The notes beneath the pieces were generated by a model, which was not told where the DNA came from, ran no database searches, and saw only the letters and a list, made by a program, of their open reading frames with translations. A DNA stretch of 9,643 nt from an uncultured Eubacteriales bacterium (GTDB lineage: Bacteria > Bacillota > Clostridia > Christensenellales > CAG-138), in the NCBI GenBank assembly GCA_900550525.1, contig URSN01000071.1, forward strand, positions 1 to 9,643. The letters run 5' to 3'. Below are positions 1-9,072 of the stretch, one piece after another. How positions within the stretch are numbered: position 1 is the stretch's first letter; each line of letters opens with the position of its first letter. Position numbers and translations under genes: made by a program.

Positions 1-2
1 GG

Positions 3-101
3 CTCGGCGACGGCGCGGGGGTGGACTCCGTGCGCGAGGTGGGCTGGCGCGTCGTGCGGGCCGGGGGTGGGCGCGCGGCGCGGCGGAGATTGGGATGCTA
101 A
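3..101 (+). CDS. C-terminal fragment of an unidentified upstream gene
   Basis: The reading frame starting at base 3 is open from the window edge to a TAA at 99-101 and gives a 32-residue tail, roughly LGDGAGVDSVREVGWRVV followed by an Arg/Gly/Ala-rich end. Two things suggest it is a real gene end. Its codons favour G or C at third positions like the neighbouring genes, and an intrinsic terminator begins on the last base of the stop codon. The fragment is too short to identify. Genes before ileS in Bacillota are often of the divIVA/ylmH cell-division cluster, but nothing here shows that. It is cut by the left edge of the window, so the start is unknown. Confidence 0.45.
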   Translation, partial: LGDGAGVDSVREVGWRVVRAGGGRAARRRLGC

Positions 102-123
102 GGGGGCGGGCGCGCCCCCTTTT
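101..123 (+). terminator. Intrinsic terminator after the upstream gene
   Basis: A perfect stem pairs GGGGGCG (102-108) with CGCCCCC (113-119), with an added A101-T120 pair and a GGCG tetraloop (109-112). A short T run (120-123) follows. It starts at the stop codon of the upstream fragment and lies just before the ileS promoter, so it should insulate ileS from upstream transcription. The T run is short, which may reduce efficiency. Confidence 0.65.
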
Positions 124-137
124 CCGTCCGCGCCCCC

Positions 138-166
138 TTTACAAACCGGGGGAAAGCCGGTATAAT
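138..166 (+). promoter_or_regulatory. Sigma-A-type promoter of the T-box/ileS transcript
   Basis: The -35 hexamer TTTACA (138-143) matches five of six consensus bases. A 17-base spacer leads to a perfect TATAAT (161-166). Transcription should start near 172-175, which places the complete T-box leader inside the transcript. This is the best promoter in the window. Confidence 0.85.
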
Positions 167-172
167 GCTGGA

Positions 173-436
173 GGATACGCGTGGCACGGGACGAGTACGG
201 GGCCATGCCCGCCCGAAAGAGAGCCGCCGGCCGGTGCGAGGCGGCGGGGGGCGGCGCCGGAAGATCACCCGCGAGCGCGCCGCCCAAGGGCGCCCCGCCG
301 GGGCCGCCTGCGTAAGCGGCGACGGGGCCCTCCCGTTACAGGGGGAAGGAGCGGGCGCGCCGGGTGCACCGCCGCGCCAACCCGGGTGGTACCGCGGAAT
401 GAACATCCGTCCCGATGGGGGCGGATGTTTTGTTTT
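173..436 (+). promoter_or_regulatory. T-box riboswitch (tRNA-Ile sensing leader of ileS)
   Basis: This leader senses uncharged tRNA-Ile and controls read-through into ileS. In Stem I, GGG (188-190) pairs with CCC (268-270) and CGG (198-200) with CCG (257-259). They enclose a specifier loop with AGTA (194-197) opposite GAAGATCA (260-267), and the specifier codon is ATC (264-266), isoleucine. The distal part has AGAGAG (218-223) and a GCCGCC/GGCGGC stem (223-228/240-245) capped by a loop with GGTG (233-236), as in the T-loop pair that stacks on the tRNA elbow. CGTTACAG lies before the antiterminator. The T-box core is 383-396, and its TGGT (387-390) would pair with the ACCA end of a tRNA with discriminator A. 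The antiterminator pairs 383-386 with 411-414 and 395-398 with 406-409. The 5' boundary is inferred from the promoter. Confidence 0.95.
403..436 (+). terminator. T-box-controlled intrinsic terminator
   Basis: ACATCCG (403-409) pairs with CGGATGT (422-428). A T-G wobble and three C-G pairs (411-413 with 418-420) extend this to an 11-bp stem with a GATG loop, followed by TTTTGTTTT (428-436). The 5' arm contains the bases that form the 3' arms of the antiterminator, so the two structures exclude each other. It should terminate transcription when tRNA-Ile is charged. Confidence 0.92.
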
Positions 437-467
437 CAAAAACGAAAGACCGGAAAGGACGACAAGC

Positions 468-3590
<3,123 letters not shown>

Positions 3591-3637
3591 CAGCGCGCCC
3601 CGCGCCCCCGGTTTACTGTTCTGTTCTGTTTTGATTC

Positions 3638-3668
3638 GTTCTTTTTCTTTCTGTGAAAGAAAAAGAAC
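3638..3668. repeat. Pyrimidine/purine hairpin, copy 1
   Basis: A perfect 14-bp inverted repeat pairs GTTCTTTTTCTTTC (3638-3651) with its complement (3655-3668) across a TGT loop. The left arm is almost all pyrimidine and the right arm almost all purine. It is followed by CCAAAAAGAAAG, which resembles the flank of copy 2 read in reverse complement. There is no T tract after the stem on either strand, so it is not a textbook terminator, although it lies 48 bases past the ileS stop. Confidence 0.75.
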
Positions 3669-3736
3669 CAAAAAGAAAGCTCAGGAACCCGCCCCGGAAA
3701 CAGCCGTTACGCCCGCCCGTCAGCGGAACTTACCTT

Positions 3737-3769
3737 CCCCGCAAAAACAATTTTGCGGGGCTTTTCTTT
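3737..3769 (+). terminator. Probable ileS terminator
   Basis: CCCCGCAAAA (3737-3746) pairs perfectly with TTTTGCGGGG (3751-3760) around an ACAA loop. The stem is followed by CTTTTCTTT (3761-3769), which serves as a T-rich tail. It is 146 bases beyond the ileS stop and is the best classical terminator for that transcript. Its 3' arm also takes part in the alternative hairpin at 3754-3782. Confidence 0.65.
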
Positions 3770-3782
3770 GAAAAGCCCCGCA
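3754..3782. terminator. Alternative hairpin, possibly the minus-strand terminator
   Basis: TGCGGGGCTTTT (3754-3765) pairs perfectly over 12 bp with AAAAGCCCCGCA (3771-3782), loop CTTTG. It shares the GCGGGG arm with the preceding hairpin, so only one can form at a time in a plus-strand RNA. On the minus strand it would form first in a transcript coming from nrdJ, and GTTTTT occurs a few bases later, so it could help stop nrdJ read-through. Function is inferred from position only. Confidence 0.5.
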
Positions 3783-3866
3783 GGGAAAAACAGGAACCGT
3801 ATGACGGGGGCGGCCCGCCCGCTGGCTTGCGCCCATCCCCCTCCCCGTTAAGGTTTCTTTTCTTTG

Positions 3867-3903
3867 GTTCTTTCTTTTCTTTTTCTGAAAGAAAAGAAAG
3901 AAC
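3867..3903. repeat. Pyrimidine/purine hairpin, copy 2
   Basis: GTTCTTTCTTTTCTTT (3867-3882) pairs over 16 bp with its complement (3888-3903) around a five-base loop. TTTCTTTTCTTTG precedes it. In reverse complement this copy and its flank resemble copy 1 with its right flank, so the two hairpins face each other as an inverted pair bounding the spacer. It begins 37 bases past the nrdJ stop on the minus strand. Confidence 0.75.
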
Positions 3904-3940
3904 AGCAAACCAACGCAGAAACCCGCAAAGCAACAGCGGC

Positions 3941-6283
3941 TCAACGCACGGGGCAGACGCCGCCGGCGCATTCGCTCTCGCCGATATCGAGCTCCGACTC
4001 CTCGTGCTCATAGCGGGAGATGAGCGAGGGATTGAACGGCTTCATGGCCGCCTTGCGGCGGTTGTACTCCTCCTCGGTGATGGCCTCATAGGGCAGCAGC
4101 TCGTAGAAGTTATCGTCGTAGCTGAGGAAGGAGAGCGCGACCACATCGTCCCAGTTGTCCCAGACCCACTGTTCCACGGCGTCCCACTCGGCGTCGCGCA
4201 CGTGGACGGTGATGGAGCAGTTGTGGTCCACGTAATGGGTCATGAACATCTTATAATTCTCGAGCTGCTCGATGGCGGAGACGTCGGACTTGACGCGGCC
4301 CTCGGGCGCCCTGACCGGGAACTCCACGACCTTGGTCCTGCACGTCTCGGGGTCCTGGCCGACCTCGGGGAACACCGGATAGCCCAGGTCCTCGCAGACG
4401 CGGCAGAGCGGGTCGGTCGCGGTGATGCGGACGCGGCGGATGTAGTACGGCGCGTGGGAGTAATGGATGCCGCTGGAGACGGTGGGCAGGAGCGAGAGCG
4501 TGCCCTCGGGCTTGACGGTGGTGACCAGCAGCGGCTCCGGGCTGCCGAGCTGGCGGGCGAGTTTGCCGGCGGCCTCATGCGCGGCGGCGCGGAGCTTCTC
4601 CAGCAGCGCGGCCTGCGCCTCGCGGTCCAGCCCGACGGCGTTGACCATATCCTGCCAGCCGGTCAGCGAGCAGCCCAGCAGCCGGTCGCGCTGCTGCACG
4701 GCGCTCCAGGCGTGGATCTCCAGCTCGCGGCAGGTCATGCGGTAGCCGGCGCGGGCGGAGAGCCGCTGCGCGTCGAGCAGCGCGGCCTCGTCCAGCGCGC
4801 CGTCCTTCACAAAGGCCATGACGTTCAGCGTGGTCAGGTTGCACATGCCGTGGTTATCGAGCAGGATCTCGCCGCAGGGGTTGCAGCCGTTGAAATTGGG
4901 CCTGCGCCTGCTGCCGGCCTGCTCGTTCACCCAGCCGGGCTCGCCGGAATAGCGCATCTGCTCGAGGTGCCAGTGCAGCTGCTCGCGCGTGGGCTTGCGG
5001 CGGTAGTAGATGGAGTTGTTGCTCATCTGCCGGTGGGCGAGGGACTTGTCGATCTCCCAGCGGCCGTTCACCTGGCGGTACAGGCCGCTCTTGGCCTGGA
5101 TGCAGTCCTCGTCGTCCTGGTCGATGAGGCCGATCTCGGACGTGCGGCGCACGCCGCCGGAGACGACGTTCTCGCCGATGATGTTGGCGATGTCCAGCAG
5201 GTCGATCGGCGCGAGGCGGGTGTACGCCTCGCCCTTGCGCACGCCGGCCTTGGTGATGACGGTGTGGATCTTGTCCAGCATGGCCATCATGGATTCATAG
5301 CCGCTGGCCGTGCCGCCGAACACCTTCAGCCGCTCGCCGCGGGGGCGAATGCTGTCGTACACGACGACGATGGTGTCGATCTTGTTGTATTCGTTGCCGG
5401 AGAGGATGCGAAAATAGTGCTCGAGCGCCTGCGCCCAGCCCTCCTTGGAATCGCCGATGGTGATGGTCACCGTGCTGCCGGAGAAATCGAGGTTGGTGTA
5501 TTCGAGCCGCTCGCTGACCTTGCGCGGGGCGTAGGCCTTGTGCAGGATCTTCTTGTCGGTATGGATCTTGGGCAGCTTTTCCGCGTCCTCTTTGAGCACG
5601 CGCACGCCCACGCCGCTGCCCACCATCAGCAGGTAGAACAGGTCGTGGTAGGCGTCGAAGCTGTCGATGACCTCGAAGGCGCAGTTGTAGTTGGCCATGG
5701 GGTAGGCGTCCGCCACGGGCGTGTTGCCCACCCACAGCGTGCGGCCGGAGAGGAACTGGCGCAGGTGGTAGACGTTGTCGTAGAGCCGCTCCGCCTCCTC
5801 GCGCGTGGTGGGCGATAGCGAGCAGTTGTATTCCACCGCGCGGCGCACCGTCTCCCACCAGAACTCCCGGCGGCCGTATTTGGGCAGGTAGCGCGAATAC
5901 GTGCGGGAATAGACGAACGAGCCCAGCTGCTCCATGGGGTTGGGCATGTGCTTGTAGGGGCTGAGGAACTCGCGGCTGAGCAGGCCGTCCTGCCAGGTCT
6001 CGCTGCCGCGCTCCTTCTCCTTCTCGATGCGGTAGAGGATGTAGGCCTTGGCCGTGCGGAACTGCTGCTGCTCGAACAGACATTCCTCCACGGTATCCTG
6101 GATCGTTTCGATATCGACCGTCTCCTGCCCCATGGCGCGGAGCTTGTGCTCGATGGCGTCGGTCGTCCGCTCCACCGCCTCGTCGCCATACTCCCCGGCG
6201 GCCGCCGCTGCCAGGCTGATGGCCCTGCGGATGAATTCCCGGTCAAAGGCGACCACCGCGCCGTTCCTTTTGCGCACGTTCAT
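3941..6283 (-). CDS. nrdJ: Adenosylcobalamin-dependent (class II) ribonucleoside-triphosphate reductase with ATP-cone
   Basis: Cytoplasmic enzyme of 780 residues that reduces ribonucleoside triphosphates to dNTPs with a B12-generated thiyl radical. An N-terminal ATP-cone (about residues 1-92, beginning MNVRKRNGAVVAFD) is the usual dATP/ATP overall-activity switch. The catalytic barrel shows NPCGE with the presumed radical Cys470 and Glu472, partner cysteines Cys201 and Cys481, and a C-terminal redox pair Cys772/Cys777 in ECAGGVCPVR. The 11- and 5-residue spacings equal those known for the Lactobacillus leichmannii enzyme (C408/C419 and C731/C736), which is about 739 residues and lacks the cone. 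The start at 6283 was chosen because GGGAGGA lies just upstream with about 9 bases spacing and the ATP-cone begins there. An ATG at 6343 lies at the transcription start and is rejected. The gene is downstream of uvrA on the same strand with its own promoter. Confidence 0.96.
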   Translation of the reverse strand: MNVRKRNGAVVAFDREFIRRAISLAAAAAGEYGDEAVERTTDAIEHKLRAMGQETVDIETIQDTVEECLFEQQQFRTAKAYILYRIEKEKERGSETWQDGLLSREFLSPYKHMPNPMEQLGSFVYSRTYSRYLPKYGRREFWWETVRRAVEYNCSLSPTTREEAERLYDNVYHLRQFLSGRTLWVGNTPVADAYPMANYNCAFEVIDSFDAYHDLFYLLMVGSGVGVRVLKEDAEKLPKIHTDKKILHKAYAPRKVSERLEYTNLDFSGSTVTITIGDSKEGWAQALEHYFRILSGNEYNKIDTIVVVYDSIRPRGERLKVFGGTASGYESMMAMLDKIHTVITKAGVRKGEAYTRLAPIDLLDIANIIGENVVSGGVRRTSEIGLIDQDDEDCIQAKSGLYRQVNGRWEIDKSLAHRQMSNNSIYYRRKPTREQLHWHLEQMRYSGEPGWVNEQAGSRRRPNFNGCNPCGEILLDNHGMCNLTTLNVMAFVKDGALDEAALLDAQRLSARAGYRMTCRELEIHAWSAVQQRDRLLGCSLTGWQDMVNAVGLDREAQAALLEKLRAAAHEAAGKLARQLGSPEPLLVTTVKPEGTLSLLPTVSSGIHYSHAPYYIRRVRITATDPLCRVCEDLGYPVFPEVGQDPETCRTKVVEFPVRAPEGRVKSDVSAIEQLENYKMFMTHYVDHNCSITVHVRDAEWDAVEQWVWDNWDDVVALSFLSYDDNFYELLPYEAITEEEYNRRKAAMKPFNPSLISRYEHEESELDIGESECAGGVCPVR

Positions 6284-6291
6284 CCCGTATA

Positions 6292-6298
6292 TCCTCCC
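6292..6298 (-). promoter_or_regulatory. Ribosome binding site of nrdJ
   Basis: On the minus strand GGGAGGA precedes the ATG at 6283 with about 9 bases between GGAGG and the start. It fixes the start 20 codons inside the longest open frame. Confidence 0.85.
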
Positions 6299-6303
6299 TA
6301 ATA

Positions 6304-6317
6304 TACTATATATAGTA
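6304..6317 (-). promoter_or_regulatory. Candidate NrdR box in the nrdJ leader
   Basis: TACTATATATAGTA is a perfect 14-bp palindrome and matches the core of the NrdR-box pattern (roughly acaCwATATATwGtgt). NrdR is an ATP-cone repressor of ribonucleotide reductase genes. The site lies between the -10 element and the ribosome binding site of nrdJ, about 25-38 bases after the predicted transcription start, a position suited to repression. No nrdR gene is in the window. Confidence 0.7.
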
Positions 6318-6337
6318 GTTTCCCGTCCTGTTACGGC

Positions 6338-6350
6338 ATACATCTTGTAT
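6338..6350 (-). promoter_or_regulatory. Second palindrome overlapping the nrdJ transcription start
   Basis: ATACA (6338-6342) and TGTAT (6346-6350) form a perfect 5-bp inverted repeat around TCT, overlapping the -10 region. NrdR boxes usually occur in pairs with centres about 31-32 bases apart. Here the centres are about 33-34 apart and the sequence matches the consensus poorly, so it is only a possible second half of the operator. Confidence 0.3.
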
Positions 6351-6376
6351 TATAGCACGGCGAATGGAAAAAGCAA
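6349..6376 (-). promoter_or_regulatory. Promoter of nrdJ
   Basis: On the minus strand a perfect TATAAT (6349-6354) lies 16 bases downstream of TTGCTT (6371-6376), which matches four of six -35 bases. Transcription would start near 6342, giving a leader of about 60 bases that holds the candidate NrdR box. The AT-rich stretch stands out from the surrounding G+C-rich DNA. Confidence 0.75.
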
Positions 6377-6392
6377 GCGCGGGTTTGCCCGC
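6366..6392 (-). terminator. Probable terminator of uvrA
   Basis: Read on the minus strand, GCGGG and CCCGC (6379-6392) form a 5-bp stem around CAAA, followed after six bases by TTTTT (6368-6372). A longer 9-bp inverted repeat (6380-6388 with 6475-6483) could instead bring the region just after the uvrA stop together with this site. The T tract overlaps the -35 element of nrdJ. The stem is short, so read-through from uvrA into nrdJ is possible. Confidence 0.45.
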
Positions 6393-6401
6393 CGCAAAAT
6401 A

Positions 6402-6443
6402 CGGGCGCGGCGGGCGTGTGGCCGGGCGCGGCGGGCGTTCGGC
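6402..6443. repeat. Tandem duplication of a 21-bp unit
   Basis: Two adjacent 21-base units (6402-6422 and 6423-6443) are identical at 19 positions, sharing CGGGCGCGGCGGGCGT. They sit between the uvrA stop and the nrdJ promoter, outside any accepted gene. Slipped-strand duplication of G+C-rich spacer is the simplest explanation. Confidence 0.7.
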
Positions 6444-6483
6444 TACGCGCCGGCGGGCGATTGCAAAACCGCGCGCAAACCCG

Positions 6484-9072
6484 TCATCCGTCCGGTTGGG
6501 CGCGCCCGTGCGCCGCCGCCGCGGCGCGCCGCAGCGCGCGGCCGAGGCAGGCGCCCGTGCGGCTTTCGGCACAGGCGCAGATCCGCTCCGGCGTGCCCGC
6601 GGCCACGATCGCGCCGCCCTCTGCGCCGCCGCCGGGGCCCATGTCGATCACATAGTCCGCGTTTGCGATCACGTCCAGGTCGTGCTCGATCACGATCACC
6701 GTCGCGCCCATGGCGATCAGGCTGTCGAACACGCCGAGCAGCGTCCGCACGTCCAGCGGGTGCAGGCCGATGGTCGGCTCGTCAAAGACGAACACGCTGT
6801 CCTGCTGTCCGCGCCCCATCTCGCTGGCGAGCTTGAGCCGCTGCGCTTCGCCGCCGGAGAGCCCCGGCGTCGCCTCCCCGAGCGTGAGGTAGCCCAGCCC
6901 CAGCTCGCGCAGCACGCGCAGCCTGCGGCACACGCCCGCCAGCGGCGCGCACGCGTCCAGCGCCTCGTCCACGCTCAGGCGCATCAGCTCCGGCATCGAA
7001 TAGCCGCGCGCCGCGCCGCGCACCCGGCAGCGGATGCGCTCCGCCTCGCTGCCGTAGCGGGAGCCGCCGCAGTCCGGGCAGGGGATCTCCACATCCGGCA
7101 GGAACTGCACGTCGAGGCTGATCGTGCCCGTCCCGTCGCACGTGGGGCAGCGCAGCGCGCCGGTATTATAGGAAAAATCGCCCGCGCGGCGGCCCGCCGC
7201 CTTCGCCTCCGGCGTGGCGGCAAAGGCGCGGCGCAGCTCGTCGTGCACGCCGGCGTAGGTCGCCACGGTGGAGCGCACGTTCAGCCCGATGGGCGTCGCG
7301 TCGATCAGCTTCACCTGCCGGATGCCCTCCGCCGCGACGGTCCTTACATGCGGCGGCAGCGCCTCGCCGCGCGTCGCCGCCTCGAGCGCGGGCACGAGGC
7401 TTTCGAGCACCATCGTCGTCTTGCCGGAGCCGGATACGCCGGTCACGGCCGTGAGCCGCCCCTTCGGGAACGCCGCCTCCAGCGGCCCGACCGTGTGGAT
7501 CTGCCCCGTGCAGAGGCGGATCGCGCCGCGGGCGAACAGCTCCTCCTCCCGTGTGCGCTGCCGCGCGCAGGCCATCTCCCCGGCGAGGAAGCGCCCGATG
7601 CGGGCGGCCGGGTTGCGCGCCACGTCGGCCACGCGGCCCTCGGCCACGATCGTGCCGCCCGCCGCGCCCGCGCCCGGCCCGAGCTCGATCAGCCAGTCCG
7701 CCTCGCGCAGCACGTTCACGTCGTGATCCACCACGATAACGGTGTTGCCGTCGGCGCTCAGGTCGCGCATCACGCCCGTGAGCCCCGCGAGGTTGGCCGG
7801 GTGCAGGCCGATGGACGGCTCGTCCAGCACGTAGAGCACGCCGGTCGTCCGGTTGCGCACGGCGCGGGCCAGCTGCATCCGCTGCCGCTCGCCGGTGGAG
7901 AGCGTGGACGCCGCGCGATCGAGCGCCAGGTAGGAGAGGCCGAGGTCCGTCAGCCGTTTTGCCGTATCCAAAAAGGCGGCGCAGATGCTCTCGCCCATCG
8001 GGCGCATCGGCTCCGGCAGCGAGCCCGGCACGCCCGCGACAAAATCGCGCAGCTGCGCAAGCGTCATCCGGCACGCCGCGTCGAGCGAAACGCCGTTGAT
8101 GCGCGGCGCGCGCGCCGCCTCGCTCAGCCGCGTGCCGCCGCAGTCCGGGCAGACGCTCTGGCGCAGGAATTTCTCCACGCGCTTCATGCCCTTCTCGTCG
8201 CGCACGTGGGCGAGCGCGTTCTCCACGGTGTAGGTCGCATTAAAATAGGTAAAATCCATGTCGCCCGCCGCGCCGCTGGTGCGGTTCTGGTAGACGATGC
8301 GCTTCTTGACCGCCGGGCCGTGGAACACGATGTCCCGCTCCCGCTGCGTCAGCTCGCAAAACGGCACGTCCGTGCGCACGCCCATCTCGCGGGCGATGTC
8401 CTTCATCAGCGACCACATCAGCGTCTGCCACGGCGCGACGGCCCCCTCGTCGATCGTCAGGCTTTCGTCCGGCACGAGGGTCGCCTCGTCCACGATGCGC
8501 ACGATGCCCGTCCCGCCGCAGCGGCGGCACGCGCCCTGCGAGTTGAACGCCAGCTCCTCCGCGCTCGGCGCGCTGAAGCGCGCGCCGCACACCGGGCACT
8601 CCAGCTCCGCGCCGGCGGCCACACGCAGCGAGGGCGGCGCGTAATGCCCGTTGGGGCAGCGGTGGCTCGCAAGGCGCGAGTACATCAGCCGCAGCGAGTT
8701 CAGCAGCTCCGTGCCCGTGCCGAACGTGCTGCGGATGCCGGGCACGCCCGGCCGCTGCCGCAGCGCCAGCGCGGCCGGAACGAAGCGCACCTGGTCCACC
8801 TGCGCCCGCTCCGCCTGCGTCATGCGCCGCCGCGTATAGGTCGAGAGCGCCTCGAGGTACCGCCGCGACCCCTCCGCGTAGAGGATGCCGAGCGCAAGCG
8901 ACGACTTGCCCGACCCGGACACCCCCGCGATGGCGACGATGCCGCCGAGCGGCACGTCCACATCGATGTTTTTGAGGTTGTGCACGCGCCCGCCGCGCAC
9001 CTCCATGCACGCCGGCGCGCCCTGCCGGGCGCGCTGCTGCGGCGCTGATTCGATTTTGTGTTCCCGTTCCAT
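6484..9072 (-). CDS. UvrA-like ABC ATPase lacking the UvrB-binding domain (UvrA2/DrrC-like)
   Basis: An 862-residue cytoplasmic DNA-binding ATPase with two nucleotide-binding halves. The first has Walker A GVSGSGKSS (50-58), signature LSTGE (391-395) and Walker B VLYVLDEPSIGLHP (412-425). The second has GVSGSGKTT (545-553), LSGGE (738-742) and FVFDEPTIGLHP (761-772). UvrA cysteine modules are present: C159/C162/C182/C185, C308/C311 and C642/C645/C665/C668. Housekeeping UvrA has about 940-955 residues. Here only some 40 residues separate the RLMYSRL segment (128-134) from FNSQGACRRCGGTG, so the UvrB-interaction domain is essentially missing, as in UvrA2 and the drug-resistance protein DrrC. 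I infer a role in tolerance to DNA-binding drugs or damage rather than standard excision repair. The start at 9072 is favoured by GGAG eight bases upstream. Met23 (9006), nearer the usual UvrA start, is the alternative. Confidence 0.9.
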   Translation of the reverse strand: MEREHKIESAPQQRARQGAPACMEVRGGRVHNLKNIDVDVPLGGIVAIAGVSGSGKSSLALGILYAEGSRRYLEALSTYTRRRMTQAERAQVDQVRFVPAALALRQRPGVPGIRSTFGTGTELLNSLRLMYSRLASHRCPNGHYAPPSLRVAAGAELECPVCGARFSAPSAEELAFNSQGACRRCGGTGIVRIVDEATLVPDESLTIDEGAVAPWQTLMWSLMKDIAREMGVRTDVPFCELTQRERDIVFHGPAVKKRIVYQNRTSGAAGDMDFTYFNATYTVENALAHVRDEKGMKRVEKFLRQSVCPDCGGTRLSEAARAPRINGVSLDAACRMTLAQLRDFVAGVPGSLPEPMRPMGESICAAFLDTAKRLTDLGLSYLALDRAASTLSTGERQRMQLARAVRNRTTGVLYVLDEPSIGLHPANLAGLTGVMRDLSADGNTVIVVDHDVNVLREADWLIELGPGAGAAGGTIVAEGRVADVARNPAARIGRFLAGEMACARQRTREEELFARGAIRLCTGQIHTVGPLEAAFPKGRLTAVTGVSGSGKTTMVLESLVPALEAATRGEALPPHVRTVAAEGIRQVKLIDATPIGLNVRSTVATYAGVHDELRRAFAATPEAKAAGRRAGDFSYNTGALRCPTCDGTGTISLDVQFLPDVEIPCPDCGGSRYGSEAERIRCRVRGAARGYSMPELMRLSVDEALDACAPLAGVCRRLRVLRELGLGYLTLGEATPGLSGGEAQRLKLASEMGRGQQDSVFVFDEPTIGLHPLDVRTLLGVFDSLIAMGATVIVIEHDLDVIANADYVIDMGPGGGAEGGAIVAAGTPERICACAESRTGACLGRALRRAAAAAHGRAQPDG

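Larger units (their letters stand above)
3591..3940. other. Convergent intergenic region between ileS and nrdJ, no gene
   Basis: This 350-base stretch separates the stops of ileS (+) and nrdJ (-). I see no plausible gene: frames that cross it are extensions or antisense shadows of the neighbours. It contains a CTGTT run (about 3616-3630), two long pyrimidine/purine hairpins near its ends and a compound G+C-rich hairpin in the middle, listed separately. Base composition is strongly biased (C/T-only and A/G-only tracts), unlike the neighbouring genes. The likely role is termination of both converging transcripts. A non-autonomous mobile repeat is also possible. Confidence 0.7.

Noticed and set aside
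165..467. N-terminal extension of ileS starting at ATG 165
   Set aside because: The ATG is in the -10 box, and the extension would translate the T-box leader. The start at 468 has a ribosome binding site and fits the family.
3653..5818. Plus-strand open frame of 721 codons opposite nrdJ
   Set aside because: It begins in the hairpin spacer and runs antisense to a reductase with all catalytic cysteines. It is a composition artefact.
6284..6350. Cobalamin riboswitch in front of the B12-dependent nrdJ
   Set aside because: The leader is only about 60 bases and AT-rich, with no room for or sign of the conserved B12-box core.
6364..9048. Plus-strand open frame of 894 codons opposite the uvrA-like gene
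   Set aside because: Low-complexity Arg/Ala/His-rich translation, no ribosome binding site, and fully antisense to a gene with clear ABC motifs.
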